A stretch of DNA of 64,000 nt from Aquimarina sp. Aq107 (GCF_943733665.1 NZ_OX030782.1:1514501-1578500); one strand, 5' to 3'; shown: positions 16,395-25,197, numbered from the stretch's first letter. A program made the numbers and translations. Notes: generated by a model from the letters alone, not told the origin.

Positions 16395-18230
16395 ATGAGT
16401 ACAGAAAATAAAGTTCAGATAAAAAATAGAATGATCAAAAAGGCGGCTTCACTTTGGGGAGTTTCCCCTAATGAGATAGAAAGCTCTTTTGATCCTGTGG
16501 TATCTCTTCTAATTGGTGCCTGTGCTTCTGAGATAGAAAAAATTTCTGGAGAGATTGATAATTCGCAAACACGAATTACGGAGCGGTTGATTCAATTAAT
16601 GACGCCAGAAACTTTATATGGATCTCGTCCTGCTCATGGTATTGTTTATGCAGAACCTATAGAGAAAAAGACGACAATAACTCCTGAGCATTTATTATAC
16701 TATAAAAAGAAGATAAAGACCAAGAATGCTAGTACAGAATTAAAAAACATATATTTCTCCCCAATTCAACAGAATCAATTAATAGATGCTACAGTAAGTC
16801 GTATGATTTGTGGTAATAAGATTTTTGAATTAGAAGGAAAAAGAAAATCAACTAATGATTTGTCTTTAAAGGCAGGAGGCTCGTTGCCACCATCAACTTT
16901 GTATTTAGGTATAAAAACTGAGCAGAGTAAAATTTCATTAAAAGATGTCTCTTTTTATTTTGAGTTATTGGATGTACAAGAAAATGAACTTTTTTACCAT
17001 CATCTTAAAAACGCAAATTTTAGCTTTTTAGATCAGGAGTTCAAAACTTTTCCAGGGTATTATAATAGTGATGTTTCCAGACGAATTAATTTGGAGTCAA
17101 TATTTAATTATAAGCCTAATAAGACACGGAATATAGAAGAGCAAGTAAAGAAGTTGTATAAAAAACATTTTATTTCTATAAAATCAGATATTTCATTGGG
17201 CTCTAAGGCGGATATGCCAGAAGAATTTTCTAAATTTATAGATCAGAAAGATCATGATGATTTGGCTGATTTTAATTGGATTAAAATTGAGTTTCCTAGA
17301 ATTGTAGATAATTCAATTTTAGAAAGTGTTTTCTGTACAGTAAATGCTTTTCCCGCATTAAATAGAAAATGGGAGAGTATATCGTATCAATTAAAGGATT
17401 ATATTGATATTGTACCTATAAGTACTCAAGAATTGTTTTTGGATGTGAAGTCTATTTCTAATACTTCTGGTAAAGATTATAGATTACGAGAAAATGATTC
17501 GGCTACAGATGATAAAGGGACTTACGTTATTAGAAGGGATAATGTAAGTAAATTAGACTATAGAAAAGCAAGAGAATATTTGATCCATTTAATAGAATTA
17601 TTAAAAGACGAGAGTGCTTCTTTTTCGTTTTTTGGAAATGATTTTTTGCAATCTAATATTAATGAGTTAAATCAAAATATTTCTCTTTTAGAGAAAAAGG
17701 TTTCTGATATGAAAAAGTCTTCGGAAGAGACTAATTATATTTCTGTAAAACCTTATAAAAAGAAAGATACCCTTCTTGTAGAATATTGGACGACTAGTGG
17801 AGAAGATGCTAATCAGATTAAGTCAGGTAATAGTCTTAGTATTTATCAAGGAAGTGATCTTAAGCAAAAAGGTAGTATGTTTCTAACTTCTACATTCCAA
17901 GGTAAAAATAACTTAGGGATGGAAGAAAGGCTAAATGCCTATAGAAGAGCACTACTTTCTAGAAACAGAATTGTAACTAGAGAAGATGTAAAAGCTCTAT
18001 GTTATGAATTGTGTAGTAATAAAGTAATAGAAGTGAAGGTGTCTAAAGGTTTTAAAACAGATATCCATGTTTCTAAAGGTCTTATCCCTTGTATTGAGGT
18101 GAAACTTTTGGAAAACAAGAAAGAGAATACTTCATCTGTAGAATGGGATTCTTTAAAAAGTAATATTTTATCTATTTTAGAGCAACAATCTTTAAACGTT
18201 TTTCCTTACAAGATAACAGTAGTAAGTTAA
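16395..18230 (+). CDS. tssF: TssF baseplate protein
   Basis: A 611-residue TssF, the large wedge subunit of the T6SS baseplate. I use the ATG at 16395 (MSTENKVQIKNRMIKKA); an in-frame upstream start would overlap tssE and adds a non-homologous stretch. The N-terminal pattern, ASLWGV-x-P-x-E-I-E-S-S-F-D-P-V-V-S-L-L-I-G-A-C-A-S-E, followed by RL-x-QLMTPETLYGSRPAHGIVYAEP, is characteristic of TssF. The C-terminus (YRRALLSRNRIVTREDVKALCYEL then CIEVKL) resembles phage wedge protein gp6. It follows tssE by 8 bp and precedes the PKD protein gene by 23 bp. Confidence 0.88.
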   Translation: MSTENKVQIKNRMIKKAASLWGVSPNEIESSFDPVVSLLIGACASEIEKISGEIDNSQTRITERLIQLMTPETLYGSRPAHGIVYAEPIEKKTTITPEHLLYYKKKIKTKNASTELKNIYFSPIQQNQLIDATVSRMICGNKIFELEGKRKSTNDLSLKAGGSLPPSTLYLGIKTEQSKISLKDVSFYFELLDVQENELFYHHLKNANFSFLDQEFKTFPGYYNSDVSRRINLESIFNYKPNKTRNIEEQVKKLYKKHFISIKSDISLGSKADMPEEFSKFIDQKDHDDLADFNWIKIEFPRIVDNSILESVFCTVNAFPALNRKWESISYQLKDYIDIVPISTQELFLDVKSISNTSGKDYRLRENDSATDDKGTYVIRRDNVSKLDYRKAREYLIHLIELLKDESASFSFFGNDFLQSNINELNQNISLLEKKVSDMKKSSEETNYISVKPYKKKDTLLVEYWTTSGEDANQIKSGNSLSIYQGSDLKQKGSMFLTSTFQGKNNLGMEERLNAYRRALLSRNRIVTREDVKALCYELCSNKVIEVKVSKGFKTDIHVSKGLIPCIEVKLLENKKENTSSVEWDSLKSNILSILEQQSLNVFPYKITVVS

Positions 18231-18253
18231 ATATATATTGAAAACAGATACTA

Positions 18254-19243
18254 ATGAAAACATCAAATAAAACAACAAATTATCATTTAGATAAAAGTGT
18301 AATATTGTTTTTTTTAATAACAATATTAGTAACGGCAACGGTGTTTGCCTTTAAGTATGTGAATTATGTTCCTTGTGAGGTTATTGAATTTTCTTTTAAG
18401 GAAACTGAAATAAGAGTTGATGAATCTATTGAGTTTGAAGATAAAACGATAGGCGCATTGGAATGGAAATGGGATTTTGGTGATAGCACAGCTATAGATA
18501 CTAGAAGAAAACTATATCATACTTTTAAAAAACCTGGAGAATATAATGTTTCGTTAATTGTTAATGGTAAATGTCCTAAAATTCAGAAAATTACTGTTTT
18601 AGAGAAAAAAGAAATTTTAGATCCACTGAAGAAAGCAAAGTTTAGAATTTTAACTCCTAGAATTAGAGTTGGAGAAAAGTTAAAGGTTGAGGATAATACG
18701 TTAAATGCTGAAACTTGGGAATGGAACTTTGAGAATGCTTTAGGAGGAACATCCAGAGAGAAAAGCCCTGAATACATATATAGTACAGAAGGAAGGAAAA
18801 CGATTACCTTAATTGTTAACGGAGAACTTAAGTATTCTACTAAACAGACGATAGAGGTATTGCCAAAGAAAAAAGAAAAAATCCGTAAAGATGATATAGT
18901 GATAAGAGATGTTTCTGTTATACCAGATGATCCTATTGGAGACGATCCAATAGCGGATGATCCTAAGGATGAATTTAAGGCTCCTTTTATTAATGAAAAA
19001 TCGTTTAAGTCTAAATTGATTTTGGTATCTACCAAAAAATTGACGGCTAAAGATTTTAAAGATTATTTATGTGGGAATTTGGACCTTCCTATTATCGTAA
19101 AGAAAAAGCGAACTACTTTTATTGAGTTTTGTGAAAAAATAAAAGGTAAGAGTATTGTTATAAAGGATTTAGACTTAACTCATGAAGATAATAACTGTAT
19201 AAAGAACATTGTGATTGATTATAGGAAAACAAGTATATTTTAA
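18254..19243 (+). CDS. PKD-domain membrane protein, TssP candidate
   Basis: A 329-residue protein with one transmembrane helix (about residues 17-37) and two PKD-type immunoglobulin-like domains outside: the first contains W-K-W-D-F-G-D-S-T at residues 71-79, the second W-E-W-N-F-E-N-A at 155-162. An Asp/Pro-rich linker (repeated D-D-P-I) leads to a small C-terminal domain. Encoded between tssF and tssK, so very probably part of the T6SS trans-envelope complex. The subtype iii system has envelope proteins TssN, O, P, Q and R; by topology this one best fits TssP, but I cannot confirm that. PKD domains suggest contacts with peptidoglycan or other envelope subunits. Confidence 0.65.
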   Translation: MKTSNKTTNYHLDKSVILFFLITILVTATVFAFKYVNYVPCEVIEFSFKETEIRVDESIEFEDKTIGALEWKWDFGDSTAIDTRRKLYHTFKKPGEYNVSLIVNGKCPKIQKITVLEKKEILDPLKKAKFRILTPRIRVGEKLKVEDNTLNAETWEWNFENALGGTSREKSPEYIYSTEGRKTITLIVNGELKYSTKQTIEVLPKKKEKIRKDDIVIRDVSVIPDDPIGDDPIADDPKDEFKAPFINEKSFKSKLILVSTKKLTAKDFKDYLCGNLDLPIIVKKKRTTFIEFCEKIKGKSIVIKDLDLTHEDNNCIKNIVIDYRKTSIF

Positions 19244-19276
19244 TTAAATGTTCTATAACAAGTATATTTTAAAAAG

Positions 19277-20434
19277 ATGGAATTAAAAAATAAAAATCAT
19301 CATCGTGTCAATTGGATTGACGGAATGAAGATTAATAAGAATCATTTTATTGAGGCGGATAATGCATTTACTAATTTCTCTCAATTAATAGGTTCTAAAG
19401 ATATCAACGCTATTAATTATGGTTTGTTACCTGATTTAGCAGGTGATGATGCTGTGGATATGGTTTTTTCCATGGACGGTCAGGATACAATAAAAGTTCA
19501 GCTTAATAAGTGTAAAGCGATTACTAAAGGTGGTTATATTATAAATATTACACCAGAAATTTCTTCTGCATTAGAACAAAAAGGAAGTATCATTAATACA
19601 GAATATAAGATCAATAGCGCAGAAGAAGAGTGTTATATAGTACTTAGCGTGGATCCTTATGGAAGAGTTCCTGTTGGTGATGCCGATCCAGAGGAAGAGC
19701 CTCCTAGACATCCTTTTGTATTGCCAGAGTACAGTCTTAATGTAATCAATCTATCAGAGGCTAATGAAGAAGAGTTCGGGAGACATCATATTACTATAGG
19801 AAGAATCGAATTTAATGATGGTGTTGCTTCTTTAGCAGAGGATTTTATTCCACCTTGTGTGTCTATACAGAGTCATCAAGATTTACGTTATATCTATACC
19901 GAAATACATACTTTTTTTAATGCTATAGAAAAATATTCTATGAACATTATACAAAAGATCTATCAGAAGAAACAATCTAATGAACTAGCTACAATGGTTT
20001 TAACTTTAACTCAGAATACATTACAGTATCTAGGTGGTATGTTACCAGAGTTTAGGTTGTACGATAGGCATTTGCCACCAGTTACTATGATTACTAAGCT
20101 AATGTCTCTAGCACGAGTGATCAAAAATAATATGGATGTATATGTAGGAACAGGTAAAGAAGAACTATTAAATTATTTATCGGATTGGTGTGATTTAAAT
20201 CAAGGAGCTTTTGAGAATGTTTTGATTGAAATGATGGACTTAGAATATCAACATACAGATATTAATAAAGCTTTACATAACGTGTCTAGTTTTACAAAAT
20301 TGATGCTTTCTTTGTTTAAGAAATTAAATGAGCTTGATTATATTGGAAAAAAATCAGATTCTAATATATTTGTGAAAGAAGAGGTAATCGCTAAACCTGA
20401 TGTTAAGAATAGAAGAAGTTTCTTATTAGATTAA
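19277..20434 (+). CDS. tssK: TssK baseplate-to-membrane connector
   Basis: A 385-residue TssK, the trimeric protein linking the baseplate to the membrane complex. The opening block V-N-W-I-D-G-M-K-I-N-K-N-H-F with IEADNAFTNF is diagnostic (the W-x-x-G-M-x-L-x-P-x-H-F-Q equivalent in proteobacterial TssK). The later R-V-P-V-G motif, the P-P-C-V-S-I segment and the helical C-terminal half (YLGGMLPEF, HLPPVTMI, FENVLIEMM) also fit. It lies 33 bp after the PKD gene and 27 bp before tssO. Confidence 0.92.
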   Translation: MELKNKNHHRVNWIDGMKINKNHFIEADNAFTNFSQLIGSKDINAINYGLLPDLAGDDAVDMVFSMDGQDTIKVQLNKCKAITKGGYIINITPEISSALEQKGSIINTEYKINSAEEECYIVLSVDPYGRVPVGDADPEEEPPRHPFVLPEYSLNVINLSEANEEEFGRHHITIGRIEFNDGVASLAEDFIPPCVSIQSHQDLRYIYTEIHTFFNAIEKYSMNIIQKIYQKKQSNELATMVLTLTQNTLQYLGGMLPEFRLYDRHLPPVTMITKLMSLARVIKNNMDVYVGTGKEELLNYLSDWCDLNQGAFENVLIEMMDLEYQHTDINKALHNVSSFTKLMLSLFKKLNELDYIGKKSDSNIFVKEEVIAKPDVKNRRSFLLD

Positions 20435-20461
20435 TGTGTAATTAAATATAATTTACGGAAA

Positions 20462-20977
20462 ATGAAACCAAAAAACAGTAAAGAAAGAAGAAATAGTGTT
20501 TTAAAATTTGCCTTACTATTTTTATTTACAGCAGCATTAATTGTTACTGCATTCTTTTTTGATTTTGATAGAATACCTTTTAAAGAAAATGAAGTCTTAC
20601 GAGAACGTACAGCAATTGTAGAAAAAGACGCAAAATTTCAGAAAGATTTTTCTAAAGGAATGTTTAAAATAGAAAAGCTAATTGATTCGTTAGAAAGACC
20701 TGGTAAAGAAGATAATCTTTATTATATAAATAGAAATCTTGAATCAGAAATAGGGGATCTAAACGAAGCTATAGATCCAAATGACACTACCTATAGATAT
20801 AAAATGTATGTCAATATAGTAAGCTCTTATAGACAGATTAAAGAGTTAAAAGCTCAGCTTGCTAAACAGGAAAAAGAATTTCAAGAGTTTGAAGAATATA
20901 AAGCAGCTTTAGAAAAAGCTAGAGAACAACTTGATAGAGCTAGAAGCGATCTTGATCGTTGTAGAGCTGCTCTTTAG
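20462..20977 (+). CDS. tssO: TssO, subtype iii T6SS membrane component
   Basis: A 171-residue single-pass protein: basic N-terminus, one helix (about residues 15-34), then FDFDRIPFKENEVLRERTAIVEKDAKFQKDF and a heptad-rich coiled coil to the end (EFQEFEEYKAALEKAREQ...). This is the TssO pattern, an inner-membrane protein unique to the Bacteroidota T6SS whose periplasmic coiled coil helps to span the envelope. It is the last gene of the plus-strand group, followed by a bidirectional terminator. Confidence 0.88.
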   Translation: MKPKNSKERRNSVLKFALLFLFTAALIVTAFFFDFDRIPFKENEVLRERTAIVEKDAKFQKDFSKGMFKIEKLIDSLERPGKEDNLYYINRNLESEIGDLNEAIDPNDTTYRYKMYVNIVSSYRQIKELKAQLAKQEKEFQEFEEYKAALEKAREQLDRARSDLDRCRAAL

Positions 20978-20985
20978 TTGCCAAA

Positions 20986-21024
20986 TAAAAAAAGTCGACA
21001 ATATTTATATTGTTGACTTTTTTT
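20986..21024. terminator. Bidirectional terminator between tssO and the M61 peptidase gene
   Basis: Hairpin AAAGTCGACAATAT / ATATTGTTGACTTT with one G-T pair and a 3-nt loop, flanked by A and T runs on both sides. It lies between two converging genes and can end both transcripts. Confidence 0.85.
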
Positions 21025-21045
21025 ATTCTGTTCATTAAGAACGAA

Positions 21046-22854
21046 TTATTTAGCCTTTAACCAATTTTCTCTTTTCAGTAAAGCTTTTTTACTTGGTTTA
21101 GAAAATTGTGTAATAATAACTTCTGGATCAACACCAAATTTTACCAAAACCTTTTTCTCAACTCCAAGTCTTCTATAGATTAACGTAGCTTTTTTGCCAG
21201 GCTTGTATTTACTGATAACGTCGTTAAATTGATCAATATCTGAAAAAGATTTATTATCAATAGCAACAATTACATCTCCTTTTGCTAAACCTACCGTATA
21301 TGCTGGTGTTCCTTTTTTTACATATTTAGAAATTTCGGCATTATCATCATTGTTAAATGTAATATTTGCGCCTAAATATGCCTTTTTACTATTTGTCTTA
21401 GGGTATATCGCAACAGATCCAAGTAATTTTTTGAAATCTGGAGTTTGACTATCGTAAATATATTTTTCGAAAAAGTCATCCGCAAAAGACTCTCCAGCAT
21501 ATTCCCTTAGTGTAAAGAACAGGTTCTCGATAGTATAAGGGATTTCAGTTTTTCCATATTTTGTCCATACAAGTTTAAGATAATCATCTAGATTTAGATC
21601 GTCTTTATCTCTTAAGGATAGATCTAAAGCAAGTCCTAACATACTTCCATAGGAATAGTAAGATATAAATGTATTGTCTCGATTAGTCGGATCTATGGAA
21701 CTAGCTGCATCAACAAAAGGAGCTTGGTAACTCATTTCAATTGGGTTGAAATATTGTAAGGCAGGAGAATTCCAAACATAGTTATATGTTTTACTTAATC
21801 CTGCAATGTATTCATCTTGTGTTATAATTCCTGCTCTACACAAAATTAAATTTGTATAGTAGCTGGTAAATCCTTCAGCAAACCATAACTCCCCAGACAT
21901 GTTTGCATTTTCGAAATCAAAAGGCTCTAAAGATATCGGTCGTATACGTTCTACATTCCAAGCATGAAAAAATTCGTGAGCAACTGTACCAATATTTTTT
22001 TCCATTCCTCCATCAGCCAAACTTAATGTGCTTGTTAGAACCGTAGAATTACGATGTTCCATTCCGTCACCCGAAACCTGAGGTATATAGCTAGCTAAGA
22101 ATGTGTATTCTCCGTAATCGAAATTTGGATAATCTCCAAAAACAGCTTTTTCTTGTTCTACAATCTTTTTTATTTGTTCGAAATACTGATCGGCTTCTTC
22201 CTCTGTTCCTTGATGTAGTAGAGCCAGTTTTATAGTATATTCTGTTCCGCCAGAAGCTACTTTAAATTCTTTTACTGTATGATTACTGATTTGCGCAGGA
22301 CTATCCATGAAATACTGAAGGTTTGGTGCTAAAAAAGCATTACCTCCTAGCGGAATCAATTGAGTTGCAACTTTCCAATTAAGATCTTCTCTTACCTGAT
22401 ATGTCACTTGTACCGGACGATCTTTTAAAGTAGGTATATACATAAAAGTTGCAGGCATATTTAAGTGCGCATGAGTTTCATCAATTTGCGAATAAGTACC
22501 ATCACCTCTATCAGCAAATAAAATATAAGAAACATTTAAGGTTCCATCATGACCAGAAACATCCCATTGATATGGGTTTGGTCTTGTTACGGTAACGTCT
22601 TTTCCTTTGCTGTCAGTAATCTTAACATCATAAACATTTTTTGCAAATTCATGCAAAGCATATCTACCTGGAGAAGTTCTGCTCATCCTAAGAGAAATTG
22701 TACCGCTCTCTAAATTGGTAAATACCGCATTGATTTTAGCCTCATGATGCACAGCATTTTCAAAAGAAATTTGGTATTCATTTCGTACTTGAGTATATCC
22801 TAGTTGAATAACAAATAGAAAGAAAATGGAAATAAAAAATCGAAAAGATTTCAT
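21046..22854 (-). CDS. M61 family metallopeptidase with PDZ domain
   Basis: A 602-residue exported protease (signal peptide residues 1 to about 21). The zinc site is H-E-F-F-H at residues 293-297 with the third ligand Glu327 in W-F-A-E-G-F-T, as in M61 (glycyl aminopeptidase-like) enzymes. A PDZ domain fills residues about 495-580 (KGTPAYTVGLAKGDVIVAIDNKSF). Such proteins act in the periplasm or at the surface and release N-terminal residues from peptides. It stands as a single transcription unit, ended by the terminator shared with tssO. It has no evident link to the T6SS. Confidence 0.9.
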   Translation of the reverse strand: MKSFRFFISIFFLFVIQLGYTQVRNEYQISFENAVHHEAKINAVFTNLESGTISLRMSRTSPGRYALHEFAKNVYDVKITDSKGKDVTVTRPNPYQWDVSGHDGTLNVSYILFADRGDGTYSQIDETHAHLNMPATFMYIPTLKDRPVQVTYQVREDLNWKVATQLIPLGGNAFLAPNLQYFMDSPAQISNHTVKEFKVASGGTEYTIKLALLHQGTEEEADQYFEQIKKIVEQEKAVFGDYPNFDYGEYTFLASYIPQVSGDGMEHRNSTVLTSTLSLADGGMEKNIGTVAHEFFHAWNVERIRPISLEPFDFENANMSGELWFAEGFTSYYTNLILCRAGIITQDEYIAGLSKTYNYVWNSPALQYFNPIEMSYQAPFVDAASSIDPTNRDNTFISYYSYGSMLGLALDLSLRDKDDLNLDDYLKLVWTKYGKTEIPYTIENLFFTLREYAGESFADDFFEKYIYDSQTPDFKKLLGSVAIYPKTNSKKAYLGANITFNNDDNAEISKYVKKGTPAYTVGLAKGDVIVAIDNKSFSDIDQFNDVISKYKPGKKATLIYRRLGVEKKVLVKFGVDPEVIITQFSKPSKKALLKRENWLKAK

Positions 22855-22896
22855 TAAAAAGGTTTTTGGTTAAAAGATTCGTGCTTTTATCAGCGG

Positions 22897-22904
22897 CAAA
22901 AATA
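22897..22904 (-). promoter_or_regulatory. Putative -7 box for the M61 peptidase gene
   Basis: TATTTTTG on the minus strand (TAnnTTTG consensus), 43 bp upstream of the start codon. Confidence 0.45.
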
Positions 22905-23114
22905 AAAATAATTTATTACCGACAGCAATTAGGGAAGTTCGAAATATTTATGGGGCTCTGAAATAAGTTTAGACCGAAGTTTAAACTAAAACAGAATTCA
23001 AAAATACAACAAACTCTTAATTGGACAAATATTACCTAAGGAAATTAGATGTTAGGTTAAAACAGTAGGTTGATTGTTGTAATTCTTATCTAAAATTGAA
23101 ACATATGTTAATTT

Positions 23115-23146
23115 TTGTTTAACTAATAGTTTAAATAGTTAAACAA
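23115..23146. promoter_or_regulatory. Inverted-repeat operator upstream of folE
   Basis: TTGTTTAA at 23115-23122 and its exact complement TTAAACAA at 23139-23146, separated by 16 bp, just before the folE -7 box. The spacer carries a further TAGTTTAAATAG element. The same pair of half-sites with the same 16-bp spacing, and the same five extra bases on the left (ATTTT before TTGTTTAA, sharing overlap), occurs upstream of the DUF2256 photolyase operon. A dimeric regulator of the light/repair genes, such as a MerR-family LitR/CarH protein, is a reasonable guess; no such gene is in the window. Confidence 0.6.
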
Positions 23147-23151
23147 TTTTG

Positions 23152-23159
23152 TAGCTTTG
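23152..23159 (+). promoter_or_regulatory. Putative -7 box for folE
   Basis: TAGCTTTG, a full match to TAnnTTTG, 5 bp after the inverted repeat and 89 bp before the folE ATG. The repeat therefore overlaps the -33 region, consistent with a repressor site. Confidence 0.55.
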
Positions 23160-23248
23160 GTATTGTAAAATTTCACTTAAACTAATAATATGAGTGAGAT
23201 TATTGGTTTAAAAACCTTAATAAATTTTAAAATATAATAGTAAACTAG

Positions 23249-23947
23249 ATGAAAGTAGGAATAGATACATTAATTGAGCCTAACGGATATAATTTAAACG
23301 GGTTTTCTATTGATGAGATAGGAGATGATCATATAAGTACTGGGATGGAAACTCCTATGAAAGAAGATGCGTTCAATATATCAGATGAAGAAAAAAAGGA
23401 AAAGATCGCATTTTTATTTAAAGAAATCATGGATGTTATGGGACTCGATCTCACTGATGATTCTTTAAAAGGTACTCCTGATCGCGTTGCTAAAATGTAT
23501 ATAGAAGAAATTTTTTCTGGATTAGATCCTAGAAATAAACCTAAGATCGCATTGTTTGATAATAAATATAAATATGAGCAGATGCTCGTAGAAAAAAATA
23601 TTACGTTTTATTCTAATTGTGAACATCATTTCGTTCCTATAATTGGAAAAGCGCATATCGCTTATGTTTCTTCTGGTAAAGTGATCGGTTTGTCTAAGTT
23701 AAACAGGATAGTTCAATATTTTGCTAAAAGACCGCAGGTGCAAGAACGATTGACCAATCAAATAGCTATGGAATTAAAAGAGATTCTGCAAACTGATGAT
23801 GTGGCTGTTATTATTGATGCAAAGCATCTTTGTGTATCTTCTAGAGGGGTTAAAGATGATACTTCTGCTACAGTTACTTCGTATTATGGAGGTGTATTTA
23901 GAACATCTGAGAAAATAGCTGAATTACAGAATTATCTTAATGACTAG
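23249..23947 (+). CDS. folE: GTP cyclohydrolase I
   Basis: A 232-residue FolE, which converts GTP to 7,8-dihydroneopterin triphosphate, the first step to tetrahydrofolate and other pterins. The zinc ligands are visible as Cys124 and His127 (NCEHHFVPI) and Cys195 (HLCVSSRG), with the catalytic block IGKAHIAYV and the C-terminal TSATVTSYYGG. It is the first gene of a run that also encodes a flavin reductase and three cryptochrome/photolyase proteins. folE is known to be light-induced alongside photolyase genes in LitR-controlled bacteria, and folate is an antenna for CRY-DASH and CPD photolyases, so supply of the antenna pterin is a likely reason for the linkage. Confidence 0.93.
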   Translation: MKVGIDTLIEPNGYNLNGFSIDEIGDDHISTGMETPMKEDAFNISDEEKKEKIAFLFKEIMDVMGLDLTDDSLKGTPDRVAKMYIEEIFSGLDPRNKPKIALFDNKYKYEQMLVEKNITFYSNCEHHFVPIIGKAHIAYVSSGKVIGLSKLNRIVQYFAKRPQVQERLTNQIAMELKEILQTDDVAVIIDAKHLCVSSRGVKDDTSATVTSYYGGVFRTSEKIAELQNYLND

Positions 23948-23990
23948 TTGTTTAATTTAAATTGTCTTATTAGAAGATAGTAAGTTTTAT

Positions 23991-24623
23991 ATGCATTATA
24001 CAAAACAACAGATTGAAAACATGGAACGCGTAAAGCGTTTGAAAATTATAAACTCAGTTTCTGGAATAAAACCAGCAAATCTAATTGGTACAATTGATGA
24101 TTCTGGAAAAACTAATGTAGCAATATTTAGTTCTGTAGTTCATTTAGGAAGTGATCCTGCGTTGATGGGGTTTATTATGCGTCCAATAGGAGAAGTGCCT
24201 AGACATACCTACGAAAATATTTTACAGAATAAGCAGTATACAATAAATCATATTCATCAATCATTTGTGAGAAATGCTCACTATACATCGGCTAAGCTAG
24301 ATAAAAATGATTCGGAGTTTGTGAAATGTGGATTAACGGAAGATTTTATTCCTGACTTTAAAGCCCCTTTTGTCAAAGAAAGTCAGCTTAAAATTGGGTT
24401 AGCGTTTGTAGAGGCAATAAAAATCCCTCTTAATGGAACTATTCTTATGATTGGAGAAATACAGCATTTAATTATTCCTGAAGCAGTTATTACCGATCAT
24501 TTGGATGTAGACTTGAGTCAGACCAACACTGTTGGAATATCAGGACTTAATACATACTATGCTTTAGAGAAAATTGAAGAGTATCCGTATGCTAGAGTTT
24601 CAGAAATGCCGGATTTTAAATAA
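23991..24623 (+). CDS. Flavin reductase family protein
   Basis: A 210-residue flavin-binding protein of the flavin reductase/flavoredoxin type. Its N-terminal half has the family pattern (KPANLIGTIDDSGKTNVAIFSSVVHLGSDPALMGFIMRP) followed by RHTYENILQNKQYTINHI; residues beyond carry I-L-M-I-G-E-I-Q and a GISGLNTYY end motif. These proteins bind FMN and reduce flavins with NAD(P)H. In this context it could supply reduced flavin or keep cryptochrome cofactors in the active state, but that is inference from position. It follows folE by 43 bp, a gap containing one isolated TTGTTTAA half-site (23948-23955), and ends one base before the next ATG. Confidence 0.82.
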   Translation: MHYTKQQIENMERVKRLKIINSVSGIKPANLIGTIDDSGKTNVAIFSSVVHLGSDPALMGFIMRPIGEVPRHTYENILQNKQYTINHIHQSFVRNAHYTSAKLDKNDSEFVKCGLTEDFIPDFKAPFVKESQLKIGLAFVEAIKIPLNGTILMIGEIQHLIIPEAVITDHLDVDLSQTNTVGISGLNTYYALEKIEEYPYARVSEMPDFK

Positions 24624-24624
24624 T

Positions 24625-25041
24625 ATGGACTTTGGAATAGCGCGCTTAGTTTTAGATTTTTCATTATTAGTGTTGATCTTAATAGTACAATTAATAATTT
24701 ATCCGAGTTTTAGGTATTTCCAGACTAAAGATTTAATAAAATGGCATTCTAGTTATACCAAGCGTATTGGTGTAATAGTAATGCCTCTTATGACTGGACA
24801 GTTGGTTATAGGTATTGTTCAGGTTTTTCAGGATTTTTCTTCCATTTATAATATTGTTTATTTGGTTTTAGTGATTGGTGTGTGGGTTTCTACTTTTTTC
24901 CAATTTGTTCCTATGCATTCATTGATTTCTAGAAATATGGTGAACAACAAAATTATTAATAAGCTTATTGTTATGAATTGGTTACGTACAGCTTTATGGC
25001 TAATGATCTTTTTGTTAAGCTTGTTTACGCATGTTTACTAA
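24625..25041 (+). CDS. Four-helix membrane protein of unknown function
   Basis: A 138-residue integral membrane protein with four hydrophobic helices (about residues 6-27, 46-66, 73-95 and 112-135). I take the ATG at 24625, which immediately follows the flavin reductase stop; an upstream in-frame start would run inside that gene. No catalytic motif is visible; I note a W-H-x-x-Y-T-K-R loop and an N-W-L-R-T near the last helix. It lies in the light/repair cluster, so it is probably co-transcribed with the reductase, but its role is unknown. Confidence 0.72.
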   Translation: MDFGIARLVLDFSLLVLILIVQLIIYPSFRYFQTKDLIKWHSSYTKRIGVIVMPLMTGQLVIGIVQVFQDFSSIYNIVYLVLVIGVWVSTFFQFVPMHSLISRNMVNNKIINKLIVMNWLRTALWLMIFLLSLFTHVY

Positions 25042-25156
25042 TCAAATAGTATTAATGCTTTCTAGAACCTCTTAGATTTTCTTAGTCTTCTGTAGTTTTT
25101 GATTTTGCACTTCCGATATGTTTTAGTCTTGTTAAAATCCAATTGTTAGTGTATTT

Positions 25157-25188
25157 TTGTTTAAACTTTTTGTAAATTTATTAAACAA
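25157..25188. promoter_or_regulatory. Inverted-repeat operator upstream of the DUF2256-photolyase operon
   Basis: TTGTTTAA at 25157-25164 and TTAAACAA at 25181-25188 with a 16-bp spacer, identical in half-sites and spacing to the site before folE. It ends only 9 bp before the DUF2256 ATG, so the promoter must overlap the site (a TAAATTTA element at 25173-25180 is a possible -7 box), as expected for a repressor operator. Confidence 0.58.
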
Positions 25189-25197
25189 AATTAAATT

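Larger units (their letters stand above)
22855..23248. other. Divergent intergenic region between the M61 peptidase and folE
   Basis: A 394-bp stretch with no gene. It holds the M61 promoter on the minus strand (22897-22904), and an inverted-repeat operator (23115-23146) followed by a folE -7 box (23152-23159) on the plus strand. About 200 bp in the middle show nothing I can interpret. Confidence 0.6.

Noticed and set aside
1..21000. Prophage or mobile element around the T6SS genes
   Set aside because: Phage-like proteins (VgrG, gp25-like, TssD) are accompanied by TssK, TssN and TssO; no integrase, terminase, portal or transposase was seen, so this is a T6SS locus.
23948..23955. Isolated TTGTTTAA half-site between folE and the flavin reductase
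   Set aside because: No partner TTAAACAA at the 16-bp spacing; such 8-mers occur by chance in AT-rich DNA.
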